13,611 bases of DNA from Alkanindiges sp. (GTDB lineage: Bacteria > Pseudomonadota > Gammaproteobacteria > Pseudomonadales > Moraxellaceae). Position numbers and translations under genes: made by a program. The notes under the pieces were generated by a model. It did no database searches and was not told the origin of the DNA. It was given only the letters and a program-made list of their open reading frames with translations. Positions 7,128 through 13,611 of this stretch are shown in pieces (the stretch's first letter is position 1; the number at the start of each line of letters is the position of its first letter). The stretch spans positions 1 through 13,611 of the forward strand of contig JASLIR010000072.1 in the NCBI GenBank assembly GCA_030152125.1. The letters are read 5' to 3'.

Positions 7128-8525
7128 TTAGGAAGCCGCTTTACAGTCGCGCGGGGTAATACCTTTTTCCTTGGCGTACTGTAAGGCAGATTTTTCAATG
7201 ATTGGACGCAGCAATGCACGGTCAGCCTGTACCCAGTCACTCACCACATTCCATTTTTTGCCATCCCATTGCTGGAAGCGCACTGCACCACCGCCTTCAT
7301 GGTCGGCACAGGACAGCTTCAGGCGCTGTAACAGGCCATAGGCACCCAGTTGTTTCAGGCGTGCATCGTCAATATTCAGGTGTTCAAAGCCCCAGCGTAC
7401 TTCTTCACCGGTCAGTTGGCGCTTGCCAAACTTGGCCTGCGCCACACGCACTGCTTCCACGTTGATAATGCCGTTCACCACACCCAGGTTGTAGTACACC
7501 GTACCAAAACGCTTAGGGTCAGCCAGGTTGCCATTGCCTTTGGACACCACAAACTTGTTGATTTCCTGCAATACCGGGAAGCTGGTACCGGATGGATGCG
7601 TGGTAATGGAAATAAAGCCCTTGGCTGCTTCACCAGCTGGAATCACGTCTTCTTCCGAGTTACTCCAGATGTTGCCGATAATGCGGTTGACAGGAAAACC
7701 GGTACGCTTGGCGGTTTGAATCGCCACCGGGTTCATCACGCCCCAGCCGCGTAAAATCACCCAGTCCGGCTTTTCACGGCGAATGGTCAGCCACTGTGAC
7801 AGCTGCTCGTTACCCGGATGCGCCACTTCAATCTGCTTGGCACTAAAGCCATATTTTTTGGCCAGAATATCAATGACCGGAATGGTTTCCTTGCCATATG
7901 GCGAACCATGGTACAGCACTACGACTTTCTTGCCTTTCAGCTTGGCCAGACCACCGGACTGCTGGCCAATGTAATTTACAATGGCAGATACTTCACTGTA
8001 GGGGTTCAACTGGATGGGAAATACATACGGGAATACACTGCCATCGGTGGAGTCGGTACGGCCGTGGTTGATGGTGATCAGCGGAATTTTATCCGTAGTC
8101 GAACGGTCCAGCGTGGCATAGGCAATGCCTACTGACAGTGGGTTAGTGGCGCTGGCTGGTTCGCCATTCGGGCCTTTTTTCAGGCGCTCATAACATTCAA
8201 CGCCTTTTTCTACCACGTATTCGGTTTCACACTCGCGCCAGTTAAACTTCACCCCGTTTACACCGCCATCACGGGCATTAATCAGGTTCAGGTAATCAAT
8301 AAAGCCGCCAAAGAAACCGGTACCACCGGCTGCATACGGCCCTACGCGATAGCTTTGCAGCGGGAAGTACTGAAAACCGGCTTTAGCAGTTGTAGCAGCT
8401 ACAGGTGCCGCTGCAGGCTTGGCAGTTTCCGCCTGTGCCAACTGGGCAGCACCCAACACTAATGCAGAACTCATCCCCAGTGCCGACAAGGCTTTTAACA
8501 ACGACGTTTTGTTATTTAACATCAT
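7128..8525 (-). CDS. Periplasmic substrate-binding protein of the Liv/HAAT ABC transporter
   Basis: 464-465 residues, longer than E. coli LivJ/LivK (about 367), as is usual for the HAAT-family members of this operon type. A signal peptide is present: Lys-rich start, core LGMSSALVLGAAQ, cleavage after AQLAQA (residue 32). The mature protein then has a low-complexity Ala/Pro/Thr stretch before QYFPLQSYRVGPYAAGGTGF, the diagnostic start of the type I periplasmic-binding fold. Paired cysteines (ECETEY...VECYERL and a C-terminal LSCADHEGG) may form disulfides. The ligand is presumably an amino acid or related compound, but the family also binds amides and aromatic acids, so the substrate is uncertain. 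Two adjacent ATGs occur (8523-8525 and 8520-8522). GGAG spacing is 3 nt to the first and 6 nt to the second, so the second is likely used. It has its own 251-bp upstream region and its own terminator. Confidence 0.93.
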   Translation of the reverse strand: MMLNNKTSLLKALSALGMSSALVLGAAQLAQAETAKPAAAPVAATTAKAGFQYFPLQSYRVGPYAAGGTGFFGGFIDYLNLINARDGGVNGVKFNWRECETEYVVEKGVECYERLKKGPNGEPASATNPLSVGIAYATLDRSTTDKIPLITINHGRTDSTDGSVFPYVFPIQLNPYSEVSAIVNYIGQQSGGLAKLKGKKVVVLYHGSPYGKETIPVIDILAKKYGFSAKQIEVAHPGNEQLSQWLTIRREKPDWVILRGWGVMNPVAIQTAKRTGFPVNRIIGNIWSNSEEDVIPAGEAAKGFISITTHPSGTSFPVLQEINKFVVSKGNGNLADPKRFGTVYYNLGVVNGIINVEAVRVAQAKFGKRQLTGEEVRWGFEHLNIDDARLKQLGAYGLLQRLKLSCADHEGGGAVRFQQWDGKKWNVVSDWVQADRALLRPIIEKSALQYAKEKGITPRDCKAAS

Positions 8526-8603
8526 CTACTCCAGACATTTCACAAATAAAAAGACAAAAAGGCTCTTAACCCGCCCGAACAAGGCAATGGCAGGTGTTTT
8601 TTC

Positions 8604-8622
8604 ACATCAGGTTTACATCAGG
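8604..8622 (-). repeat. Direct repeat CCTGATGT x2, 11-bp period
   Basis: On the minus strand CCTGATGT occurs twice, separated by AAA, so the copies begin 11 bp apart, one helical turn. It lies 79-97 bp upstream of the binding-protein start. The geometry would suit a dimeric regulator bound to one face of the helix, but no known operator is recognised and chance is possible. Confidence 0.35.
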
Positions 8623-8629
8623 ATTAACC

Positions 8630-8647
8630 GAAAGCCGTCTGGCTTTC
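8630..8647 (-). other. RNA hairpin in the leader of the binding-protein gene
   Basis: GAAAGCC and GGCTTTC (8630-8636 and 8641-8647) form a 7-bp stem with a 4-nt loop. There is no U tract on the minus strand after it, so it is not a simple terminator. It may stabilise the 3' end of the livM message or form part of a 5' leader structure for the binding-protein gene. Confidence 0.4.
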
Positions 8648-8667
8648 AATACTTCATGGGGTGACCA

Positions 8668-8703
8668 CTAATCCGGTCGGTCAGGCAAAACGCAGCACAT
8701 CAT
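8668..8703 (-). CDS. Possible 11-codon leader peptide MMCCVLPDRPD
   Basis: A strong ribosome site, GGAGGA at 8705-8710, lies just upstream of tandem ATGs (8701-8703 and 8698-8700; 5 nt from GGAGG to the second). The frame reads MMCCVLPDRPD and stops at TAG (8668-8670). It sits in the gap between livM and the binding-protein gene, upstream of the 8630-8647 hairpin. The arrangement of strong ribosome site, very short frame and stem resembles translated leaders that control downstream genes. The tandem cysteine codons are the only striking content; there is no run of Leu, Ile or Val as in classical branched-chain attenuators. The ribosome site is the main evidence; coding cannot be proved at this length. 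Confidence 0.35.
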   Translation of the reverse strand: MMCCVLPDRPD

Positions 8704-8776
8704 GTCCTCCAAAAACTTCATTCTTGTCAATCGTATGGTTGAAAACCCAAGGTTGTTATGTGTAGCCAGTACAATG

Positions 8777-9919
8777 TTAAAAACGTAAAGGCCAGATTTT
8801 GATGCGCTGATAAATGCGCTGCCACAAACGCGCTAAACCTTCCGGTTCTCGAATCAGGAACCAGATGATCAGGCCGCCAAAAATAATCTTTTGAATGTTT
8901 TCCAGCGCCGCCCCGTCAATGCTGTTACCAAATAGCAGGCGAGCGCCCTGACTTAAGGCAATGGGAAACAGGACGATAAATGCCGCACCAAAATAGCTGC
9001 CCGCCAGGCTACCCAAACCGCCCAGCAGCACAATAAACAGCACCTGAAAGGAACGCGTCAGGTCAAAGCCATTTGGTTCCACCGTTCCCAGATAAGTAAA
9101 GGCCCACAGCGACCCGGCAATGCCCAGATAAAACGAGCTGACGGCAAAGGCCCATAATTTAGTTTGAAATACCGCTATGCCGGATGCTGCTGCAGCGGTT
9201 TCCATATCCCGCACCGCCTTAAAGTTGCGGCCAAGGCGGGTGCTAAACAGGCGATGCGCCACATAGGTCAGCACTGCCACAATCAGCAGGCTATACACAT
9301 AGCGCCCGGCGGAAGAATCCAGCGAATAACCAAACAGGCTGAGTGCTGGTGCAGTAATCACCCCGGAAGTGCTGTAATTGGAAAACCACGGAAACTGGGT
9401 GAGTACCCACAGCACAAAAAACTGCAAGGCCAGCGTGGATACAATCAGATAAAAGCCACGAATGCGCAGGCTGGGCAAACCCGCCAGCACCCCAAACAAC
9501 GCGGCAATACCGCCACCTAACACAATACTTAGCAATAAGGGCAGCTGTGGAATGCGCAGATTCAGGTTGTAGGCACTAAAAGCGCCAATAGCCATAAACG
9601 CGGCACTGCCCAGCGACAGCAAACCGGTATAGCCGGTCAGGATATTTTGCCCCAGGCCCGCCAGCGCCAGAATCAGGAACGGAATTAAAATGGCACATAA
9701 CCAGTAGTCGCTGGCAAACAGTGCTGCCCCTGCTGCCAGCAGGGTAAGCAGGCCCAGCCGGAAAATACGACTGCCATACTGCTGCCACCATAAGGCTTGC
9801 ACTGGTTGCGCAGCATATAACTGCTGCGGTGCTACGGACTGCTGTGTACTCACGCCAAGCTTCTCCAGATGGTCCACGGTGGTACTTTCGGCAGCATGGG
9901 TAGAATGAATGCTTGTCAT
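8777..9919 (-). CDS. livM: Branched-chain amino acid ABC transporter permease LivM
   Basis: 380 residues from ATG 9917-9919, which has GGGGA 6 nt upstream. The reading frame continues 20 codons further, but that part overlaps livH and lacks family features. After a hydrophilic N-terminus of about 50 residues come roughly ten membrane segments with LivM landmarks: GLGQNILTGYTGLLSLGSAAFMAIGAF, GLPSLRIRGFYLIVSTLALQF, GRNFKAVRDMETAAAASGI (the cytoplasmic coupling loop contacting the ATPases) and the C-terminal FGGLIIWFLIREPEGLARLW. It forms the inner-membrane channel with LivH. It begins 22 bp after the livH stop and is followed by the 251-bp gap before the binding-protein gene. Confidence 0.93.
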   Translation of the reverse strand: MTSIHSTHAAESTTVDHLEKLGVSTQQSVAPQQLYAAQPVQALWWQQYGSRIFRLGLLTLLAAGAALFASDYWLCAILIPFLILALAGLGQNILTGYTGLLSLGSAAFMAIGAFSAYNLNLRIPQLPLLLSIVLGGGIAALFGVLAGLPSLRIRGFYLIVSTLALQFFVLWVLTQFPWFSNYSTSGVITAPALSLFGYSLDSSAGRYVYSLLIVAVLTYVAHRLFSTRLGRNFKAVRDMETAAAASGIAVFQTKLWAFAVSSFYLGIAGSLWAFTYLGTVEPNGFDLTRSFQVLFIVLLGGLGSLAGSYFGAAFIVLFPIALSQGARLLFGNSIDGAALENIQKIIFGGLIIWFLIREPEGLARLWQRIYQRIKIWPLRF

Positions 9920-9941
9920 AATGATTCCCCAACCCCTGCCC

Positions 9942-10823
9942 TTAAACCCGCGCCACATGTGGCTGGCCAAACAGGCCATCCGGCTTAAAGCACAGAAAAA
10001 TCACTGCCAGTGCATAGGGAAACCAGTTTTCTATGCCACTGCCGATAATTGGCCCCAGATAAATTTCCGCCAGTTTTTCGCTGGCGCCTACAATCAGGCC
10101 AGCCAGAATGGCGCCATTAATAGAACCGAAACCACCAATAATCAGTACAGGTAAGGCTTTAAGTACCACCAGTGACAGCGAAAACTGTACCCCCAGCCGT
10201 GCACCCCAGATAATGCCGGTCACCAGTGCTACAAAACCCGCCACCGCCCACACCAGCGCCAATACCTTGTCCAAACGGATGCCCACCGACTGTGCGGCCA
10301 GGGAATCATCTGCCACCGCACGCAGGCTTAAACCAAGCCGGGTTTTGCCAAACACCAGCGCCAGTACCACCACCAGCACAGCAGCAATGCCGGCAGCTAC
10401 CACATCAAAACGGTTAAGCAGGATGTCACCCAGAAAGATTGGATCTTCACTGATACCAATATCCAGCCCATGCACCTGCGTACCCCACACCAGTTGCGCC
10501 AGTCCCTCGATCAGTACACTTAAACCTAAAGTGGCCATAAACAGGATAACCGGCGGGCGATTCAGCAAAGGCCGCAACACCACACGCTCCACCAGCAGCG
10601 CCAGCACCACCAGTGTCAGCAAGGTCAGCGCAAAGGCCAGCCAGAAAGGCACCTGTAACTCCAGCAGGCTGACAAAGGTCAGTGCGGCAAACAGCACGGT
10701 GGCACCCTGGGCAAAATTGAATACCCCGGATGCACGGTAAATCAGCACAAAACCGATGGCGACCAGTGAGTACAGCACCCCGGAAAACATGCCACCCAGT
10801 AATACTTCAAAAAAGAAACTCAT
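9942..10823 (-). CDS. livH: Branched-chain amino acid ABC transporter permease LivH
   Basis: 293 residues, normal LivH length, strongly hydrophobic. Landmarks are GGMFSGVLYSLVAIGFVLIYRASGVFNFAQG at the N-terminus, VVLRPLLNRPP, the coupling-loop sequence GLSLRAVADDSLAAQSVGI, and GGFGSINGAILAGLIVG near the C-terminus. It is an inner-membrane subunit partnering LivM. ATG 10821-10823 overlaps the livG stop by 4 bp (ATGA), with AGAGG about 10 nt upstream, so it is likely translationally coupled to livG. Confidence 0.94.
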   Translation of the reverse strand: MSFFFEVLLGGMFSGVLYSLVAIGFVLIYRASGVFNFAQGATVLFAALTFVSLLELQVPFWLAFALTLLTLVVLALLVERVVLRPLLNRPPVILFMATLGLSVLIEGLAQLVWGTQVHGLDIGISEDPIFLGDILLNRFDVVAAGIAAVLVVVLALVFGKTRLGLSLRAVADDSLAAQSVGIRLDKVLALVWAVAGFVALVTGIIWGARLGVQFSLSLVVLKALPVLIIGGFGSINGAILAGLIVGASEKLAEIYLGPIIGSGIENWFPYALAVIFLCFKPDGLFGQPHVARV

Positions 10824-11707
10824 GCTTCTAATACCTCTGTGGATGGCGCCTGTACAGACTGACTAATTCCAGATGGCTGATATTGTGGCTGGCTGCTATT
10901 TTTAGTACCCAGATAAGCCGCCAGCACCTCAGGGCTCTGACGTACCTCAGCGGGTTCACCATCCGCAATTTTTTTACCGTAATCCAGCACTACCAGATGG
11001 TCAGCCAGCGCCATCACCACTTTAATGTCATGCTCAATCAGCACAATGCTGGTCCCCAGTTCATCACGCACAGATTTGATATAGCCAGCCAGCTGTTTTT
11101 TTTCGTCACGGTTCATACCGGCCATGGGCTCATCCAGCAGCAATAGCCGAGGCTGGGCAGCCAGTGCACGTGCCAGCTCCACCCGCTTTTGCAAGCCATA
11201 GGGCAGGGTGCCCACCGCCACATCACGCCATACTTCCAGATGCAGCAACTCCAGAATGATTTCAATCTGTTCGCGTTCATGGTGCTGCTCGCGCCTGGCC
11301 GCAGGCAAACCGAGTAACTGGCTAAACCAGTGCGATTTTTCCTGTAACTGCCGCCCGGCCCTTACGTTGTCCAGCACGGTCTGGCTTTTAAATAAGGCCA
11401 GGTTCTGAAAGGTACGCGCCACACCATGCTGGGCTGCCTTACGTGGGCTTAAAGGATGTTTGTGCCCAAAAGGATGGCCAAACAGCTGGATGCTGCCCTG
11501 CTGCGGCTGGTAAATTCCGTTAATCACATTTAATAAAGAGCTTTTACCGGCACCATTGGGGCCAATAATGGCGGTAATGCTGCCTGCCTGTACCTGCAAA
11601 TCCAGCTGCTTCAGTACTTCTACCCCACCAAATGCCAGGTCAATTTTTTCCAGCGTCAGCACCACGGCACGCAGCTGTTGTGTACTATTTACTGTTAAAT
11701 GACTCAT
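10820..11707 (-). CDS. livG: Branched-chain amino acid ABC transporter ATP-binding protein LivG
   Basis: 295 residues. Walker A GPNGAGKS (49-56), Q-loop Q101 in ARTFQNLALF, signature LPYGLQKRVELARAL (168-182; the LPYG form is normal for LivG), Walker B LLLLDE (188-193), and switch His226 in LIEHD. The last 25 or so residues form a Ser/Gln/Pro-rich tail beyond the usual end at LAAYLG, absent from E. coli LivG. The protein is the ATPase partner of LivF. ATG 11705-11707 is preceded by GGAGG with 6 nt spacing and overlaps by 4 bp the stop of the upstream synthetase-like gene. Confidence 0.95.
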   Translation of the reverse strand: MSHLTVNSTQQLRAVVLTLEKIDLAFGGVEVLKQLDLQVQAGSITAIIGPNGAGKSSLLNVINGIYQPQQGSIQLFGHPFGHKHPLSPRKAAQHGVARTFQNLALFKSQTVLDNVRAGRQLQEKSHWFSQLLGLPAARREQHHEREQIEIILELLHLEVWRDVAVGTLPYGLQKRVELARALAAQPRLLLLDEPMAGMNRDEKKQLAGYIKSVRDELGTSIVLIEHDIKVVMALADHLVVLDYGKKIADGEPAEVRQSPEVLAAYLGTKNSSQPQYQPSGISQSVQAPSTEVLEA

Positions 11708-12993
11708 ACACGGCCTCCAGCAGGAGAGCTACTTAGCGTGCTGTCAAATTCGCCATCAATAGCCGTTGCGGCAAGGTTATCAGGTGCCGCCAAATTGCCC
11801 TGCTCATTGCTCACGGTCAGGCTATCTACCAGCGCATGCGGCTGCCATTGCACCAGATCCACCCACGGCACCACCTGAATGCCCAAAGCCAGTAACAGGC
11901 GCTCGGTATCAGCATCCAGCGTAGTAGCCTGCTGATCGCTATTTTGATTGCTGCCTTGCGGACTGGTCGCAACGAGCGCCACCCGTACATTAGCCAGACC
12001 CAGCGTCTGCTTTAAAGGGCGAATCACAAAACCCTGTTGCACGCGGTCAAACGCACTTTCGGGCTGCTGTCCTAATTGCTGATTTGCCCAGCGCCCCAAC
12101 CAGGAGCGGTGACTGGGCAAATGCTGTTGCGCCAGTTGGCTTAGGCGGGCCCAGTTTTCCGGGGTGCCCAGCAAAAAGGTCGGCTGTAGCTCACGCCGGT
12201 CCTGATCACGGGTTTCCAGTGTTTCCGGGAAGTTATAGGTAAAACCGGCATACAGCCATGTAGCCAGTAAATGCCGCCATTGCCCGGCCAGATCAAAGCC
12301 ACGGGTTGCCAGCGCCTTGTCATGCGACTTCAGGGCGGCATGCCTGGTCAACTGCTCGGCTTCCTGCAATAAATCAACATCCTTTAAGGATTGACGATCC
12401 ACCAGTACACTGAGCTGTTCCGGCTGGTTTTGTTGTAGATTTTGTTGTTTGCTATTGGGGCGGTAGATATGTAAAGCGATGTGATGGGCTGTTGCAGGCT
12501 GGGCCGCATGCTGAATCTGGCTATGTTGTGACAGCCAGCCGCTAATGCTTTCCGCCTGCTGGATATGCTGGATGGATACATCACGATACAGCACCAGTGA
12601 TGCTGGCAGGCCAAGGCCAAACCAGCGCGCGGCCTGCTGCTTGTTTTCCACAAATACATAACGGTTGGGATATGGGCTAATCAGTTGCAGCAGTTCGTCC
12701 TGGCTAAGCGCTTCATCCAGCAGGCTGACCGACCCACCCAGCCACTGTGCTGCCAAGGTTAAAATTAATACATCGGCATGCGGCTGGCTAAACAGCCACA
12801 AAGTATCTTCGGCGCTAAAACCATCCGCCGCCAGTGCAGCGGCATGCTGCTCCACCCGTTTGGCCAGTTGCTGCCAGTTCCAGAAATACCACGCCCCATG
12901 ATATTTATATTGCAAAGCCACCTGTTGCGGCTGGCTGGCAGCCTGTCGCAACAGGTGGTCTGTTAAGGTTTTATATGGTTCAAGCTGGCTCAT
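11704..12993 (-). CDS. Degenerate acyl-CoA synthetase-like (AMP-binding) protein, probably non-catalytic
   Basis: 429 residues; long-chain acyl-CoA synthetases of this type usually run to about 600-660. The N-terminal part resembles the fold (LTDHLLRQAASQPQQVALQYK, then AWYFWNWQQLAKRVEQHAAAL; a later AGFTYNFPETLETRDQDRRELQPTFLLGTPENWARL matches the 'AGA-INFAE-ETV--DLREI-PT-F-G-PRIWEKL' block). The ATP-binding P-loop (YTSGTTGxPKG) is missing: the expected place, about residues 172-190, reads IALHIYRPNSKQQNLQQ. The YGxTE motif is replaced near 371-382 by GIQVVPWVDLVQ, and the TGD region and C-terminal lysine domain are absent. In related liv loci an intact AMP-binding gene precedes livG (from memory). 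The frame is uninterrupted and ends with a 4-bp overlap into livG, so it may be kept for coupling or as a pseudoenzyme. ATG 12991-12993 is chosen; TTG at 13002 is a weaker option. Confidence 0.75.
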   Translation of the reverse strand: MSQLEPYKTLTDHLLRQAASQPQQVALQYKYHGAWYFWNWQQLAKRVEQHAAALAADGFSAEDTLWLFSQPHADVLILTLAAQWLGGSVSLLDEALSQDELLQLISPYPNRYVFVENKQQAARWFGLGLPASLVLYRDVSIQHIQQAESISGWLSQHSQIQHAAQPATAHHIALHIYRPNSKQQNLQQNQPEQLSVLVDRQSLKDVDLLQEAEQLTRHAALKSHDKALATRGFDLAGQWRHLLATWLYAGFTYNFPETLETRDQDRRELQPTFLLGTPENWARLSQLAQQHLPSHRSWLGRWANQQLGQQPESAFDRVQQGFVIRPLKQTLGLANVRVALVATSPQGSNQNSDQQATTLDADTERLLLALGIQVVPWVDLVQWQPHALVDSLTVSNEQGNLAAPDNLAATAIDGEFDSTLSSSPAGGRV

Positions 12994-13243
12994 TAATAAC
13001 AAGCCTCTTATTACTCAGGTTAGCCTGACTAACGCCAAATACGTGCCAACTATTTTATTGTTTAATATCATCTAGTTATTTTTAGTGTTTGCCAAGCAAC
13101 ATGCTTATTTCCGGATAAGTGTTGAAAAACTGTTGTCGGGTCAACACGGCAATGGGGTGTTTCTGAGGGAGAACTCCTCCAAACCAAATCAGACGGAGTC
13201 TTACCGTTTCACGGTTTGAAGTGAGGATTCGCCTGCGGCTGGC

Positions 13244-13268
13244 CTTCCTTTTTTTCGGAAAAAGGAAG
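13244..13268. repeat. Hairpin CTTCCTTTTT / AAAAAGGAAG with TTCGG loop
   Basis: A perfect 10-bp inverted repeat (13244-13253 and 13259-13268) with a 5-nt TTCGG loop, resembling a UUCG-type tetraloop stem on the plus-strand RNA. It lies in the gene-free spacer between the dehydrogenase gene and the liv locus. There is no U tract after it on the plus strand. Confidence 0.6.
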
Positions 13269-13278
13269 CAAAACCATT

Positions 13279-13387
13279 GTCGTTCGCAAAACTCGATACA
13301 TACCGCCTGCATGACTTATAGGCTGGACAGTAATTTTTACATCTATAAAATTGCAGTAGTCCTGACCTCAAACAAGTTGCGAACGAC
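13279..13387. repeat. 11-bp inverted repeat GTCGTTCGCAA / TTGCGAACGAC
   Basis: Perfect 11-bp arms at 13279-13289 and 13377-13387 enclose 87 bp. With a 2-base gap the arms can be extended by a further AGTT/AACT match. The layout is like the ends of a small non-autonomous element or a long-range RNA stem, but no target-site duplication was recognised immediately outside the arms. Confidence 0.5.
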
Positions 13388-13452
13388 TTTAAAAGCAAAA
13401 GCAACAGTTTTAATTTACTTTTGAGGAGTGGTATTAATTTTAACGTTCTGAA

Positions 13453-13611
13453 TTATAAAGCCGTAAACGCAAAATCCACCTCCGGTTTTTGCCCGGCAAT
13501 AATATCCGCCAAAGCACGGCCAGACCCACAGGCATGCGTCCAGCCCAGTGTGCCATGTCCGGTATCCAGAAACAGGTTAGCAATTTTGGAGCGGCCAATA
13601 TAGGGCACGTT
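13453..13611 (-). CDS. dadA: D-amino acid dehydrogenase, C-terminal end (runs off window)
   Basis: The last 52 codons of an FAD-dependent D-amino acid dehydrogenase. The segment [20 protein letters not shown] followed by [16 protein letters not shown] is the FAD-binding C-terminal signature of DadA-type enzymes (usually [20 protein letters not shown]), which oxidise D-alanine and other D-amino acids to 2-oxo acids at the membrane. It ends at TAA 13453-13455. The M to H change (WTHACGSG) is the main departure. Short-form relatives and other FAD amine oxidoreductases share this end, so the exact substrate is open. It is upstream of, and on the same strand as, the liv locus, but 459 bp away. Confidence 0.82.
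   Translation of the reverse strand, partial: NVPYIGRSKIANLFLDTGHGTLGWTHACGSGRALADIIAGQKPEVDFAFTAL

Larger units (their letters stand above)
12994..13452. other. 459-bp gene-free spacer with inverted repeats
   Basis: No convincing gene. Small frames on both strands lack ribosome sites and family features. The stretch must hold the promoter of the liv locus (minus strand) and the 3' flank of the dehydrogenase gene. It contains several pairing elements: a 10-bp stem with TTCGG loop at 13244-13268, a small 5-bp dyad ACCGT/ACGGT at 13203-13215, and an 11-bp inverted repeat at 13279-13289/13377-13387. Composition differs between the two halves. A dispersed repeat, remnant element or structured RNA are all possible. 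Confidence 0.55.

Noticed and set aside
8725..8730. Perfect -35 hexamer TTGACA on the minus strand in the livM/binding-protein gap
   Set aside because: No acceptable -10 box at 16-19 bp; the position falls on the ribosome-site region of the possible leader (GGACAT), so a lone hexamer is not enough.
10108..10740. 210-codon plus-strand frame opposite livH
   Set aside because: It is the antisense of a clear livH gene, with Ser/Thr-rich low-complexity translation typical of a shadow frame.
10988..11204. Non-canonical ABC signature in LivG (LPYGLQ rather than LSGGQ)
   Set aside because: This form is normal for the LivG subfamily and does not indicate loss of function.
13082..13404. Two overlapping minus-strand reading frames of 67 and 76 codons in the spacer upstream of the liv locus
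   Set aside because: They run through the hairpin sequences, lack ribosome sites and show no recognisable family; the RKK-rich segment simply translates the A/T-run stem.

Overview
The window looks like chromosomal DNA of a gammaproteobacterium, most likely a Moraxellaceae member (Acinetobacter or Alkanindiges type). This rests on the gene set (SirB-like protein, BolA, MurJ, TorF-type porin, DUF1328 protein) and on gene order as I remember it, not on a database search. Coding density is high and nearly everything lies on the minus strand. Only the porin and a small immunity-like gene are on the plus strand.

Layout. Positions 1-2827 (minus) hold a housekeeping run read right to left: murJ (lipid II flippase), bolA, a SirB-family membrane protein and the start of an orphan ParA-type ATPase. 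Positions 2968-4879 (minus) hold three apparently separate genes: a dienelactone hydrolase-family enzyme, a 53-residue DUF1328 membrane protein missed at ordinary ORF length cut-offs, and a DedA-family membrane protein. A perfect 28-bp palindrome separates the first two. At 5072-5893 (plus) a TorF/TIGR02001-type outer-membrane protein gene follows a near-consensus sigma-54 promoter. At 6041-6289 (plus) there is an A+T-richer gene resembling MafI-type toxin immunity proteins, with no toxin beside it.

Positions 6286-12993 (minus) form a branched-chain amino acid (Liv/HAAT) ABC transporter locus. In transcription order it is: an acyl-CoA synthetase-like protein that has lost its catalytic motifs, livG, livH, livM, a periplasmic substrate-binding protein, and livF. 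The first genes overlap by 4 bp or are closely packed. The binding-protein gene stands apart. A 251-bp gap before it contains a possible 11-codon leader ORF, a hairpin and a direct repeat, and a textbook intrinsic terminator follows it, before livF. This fits higher expression of the binding protein than of the membrane complex. A 459-bp gene-free stretch (12994-13452) with inverted repeats and hairpins follows, and the window ends in the C-terminus of a D-amino acid dehydrogenase.

The best leads are the degenerate acyl-CoA synthetase translationally coupled to livG, the orphan immunity-like gene, the sigma-54 promoter of the porin, the possible leader peptide before the binding-protein gene, and the structured 13.0-13.45 kb spacer. 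I see no clearly new multi-gene system, CRISPR array, prophage or intact insertion sequence.
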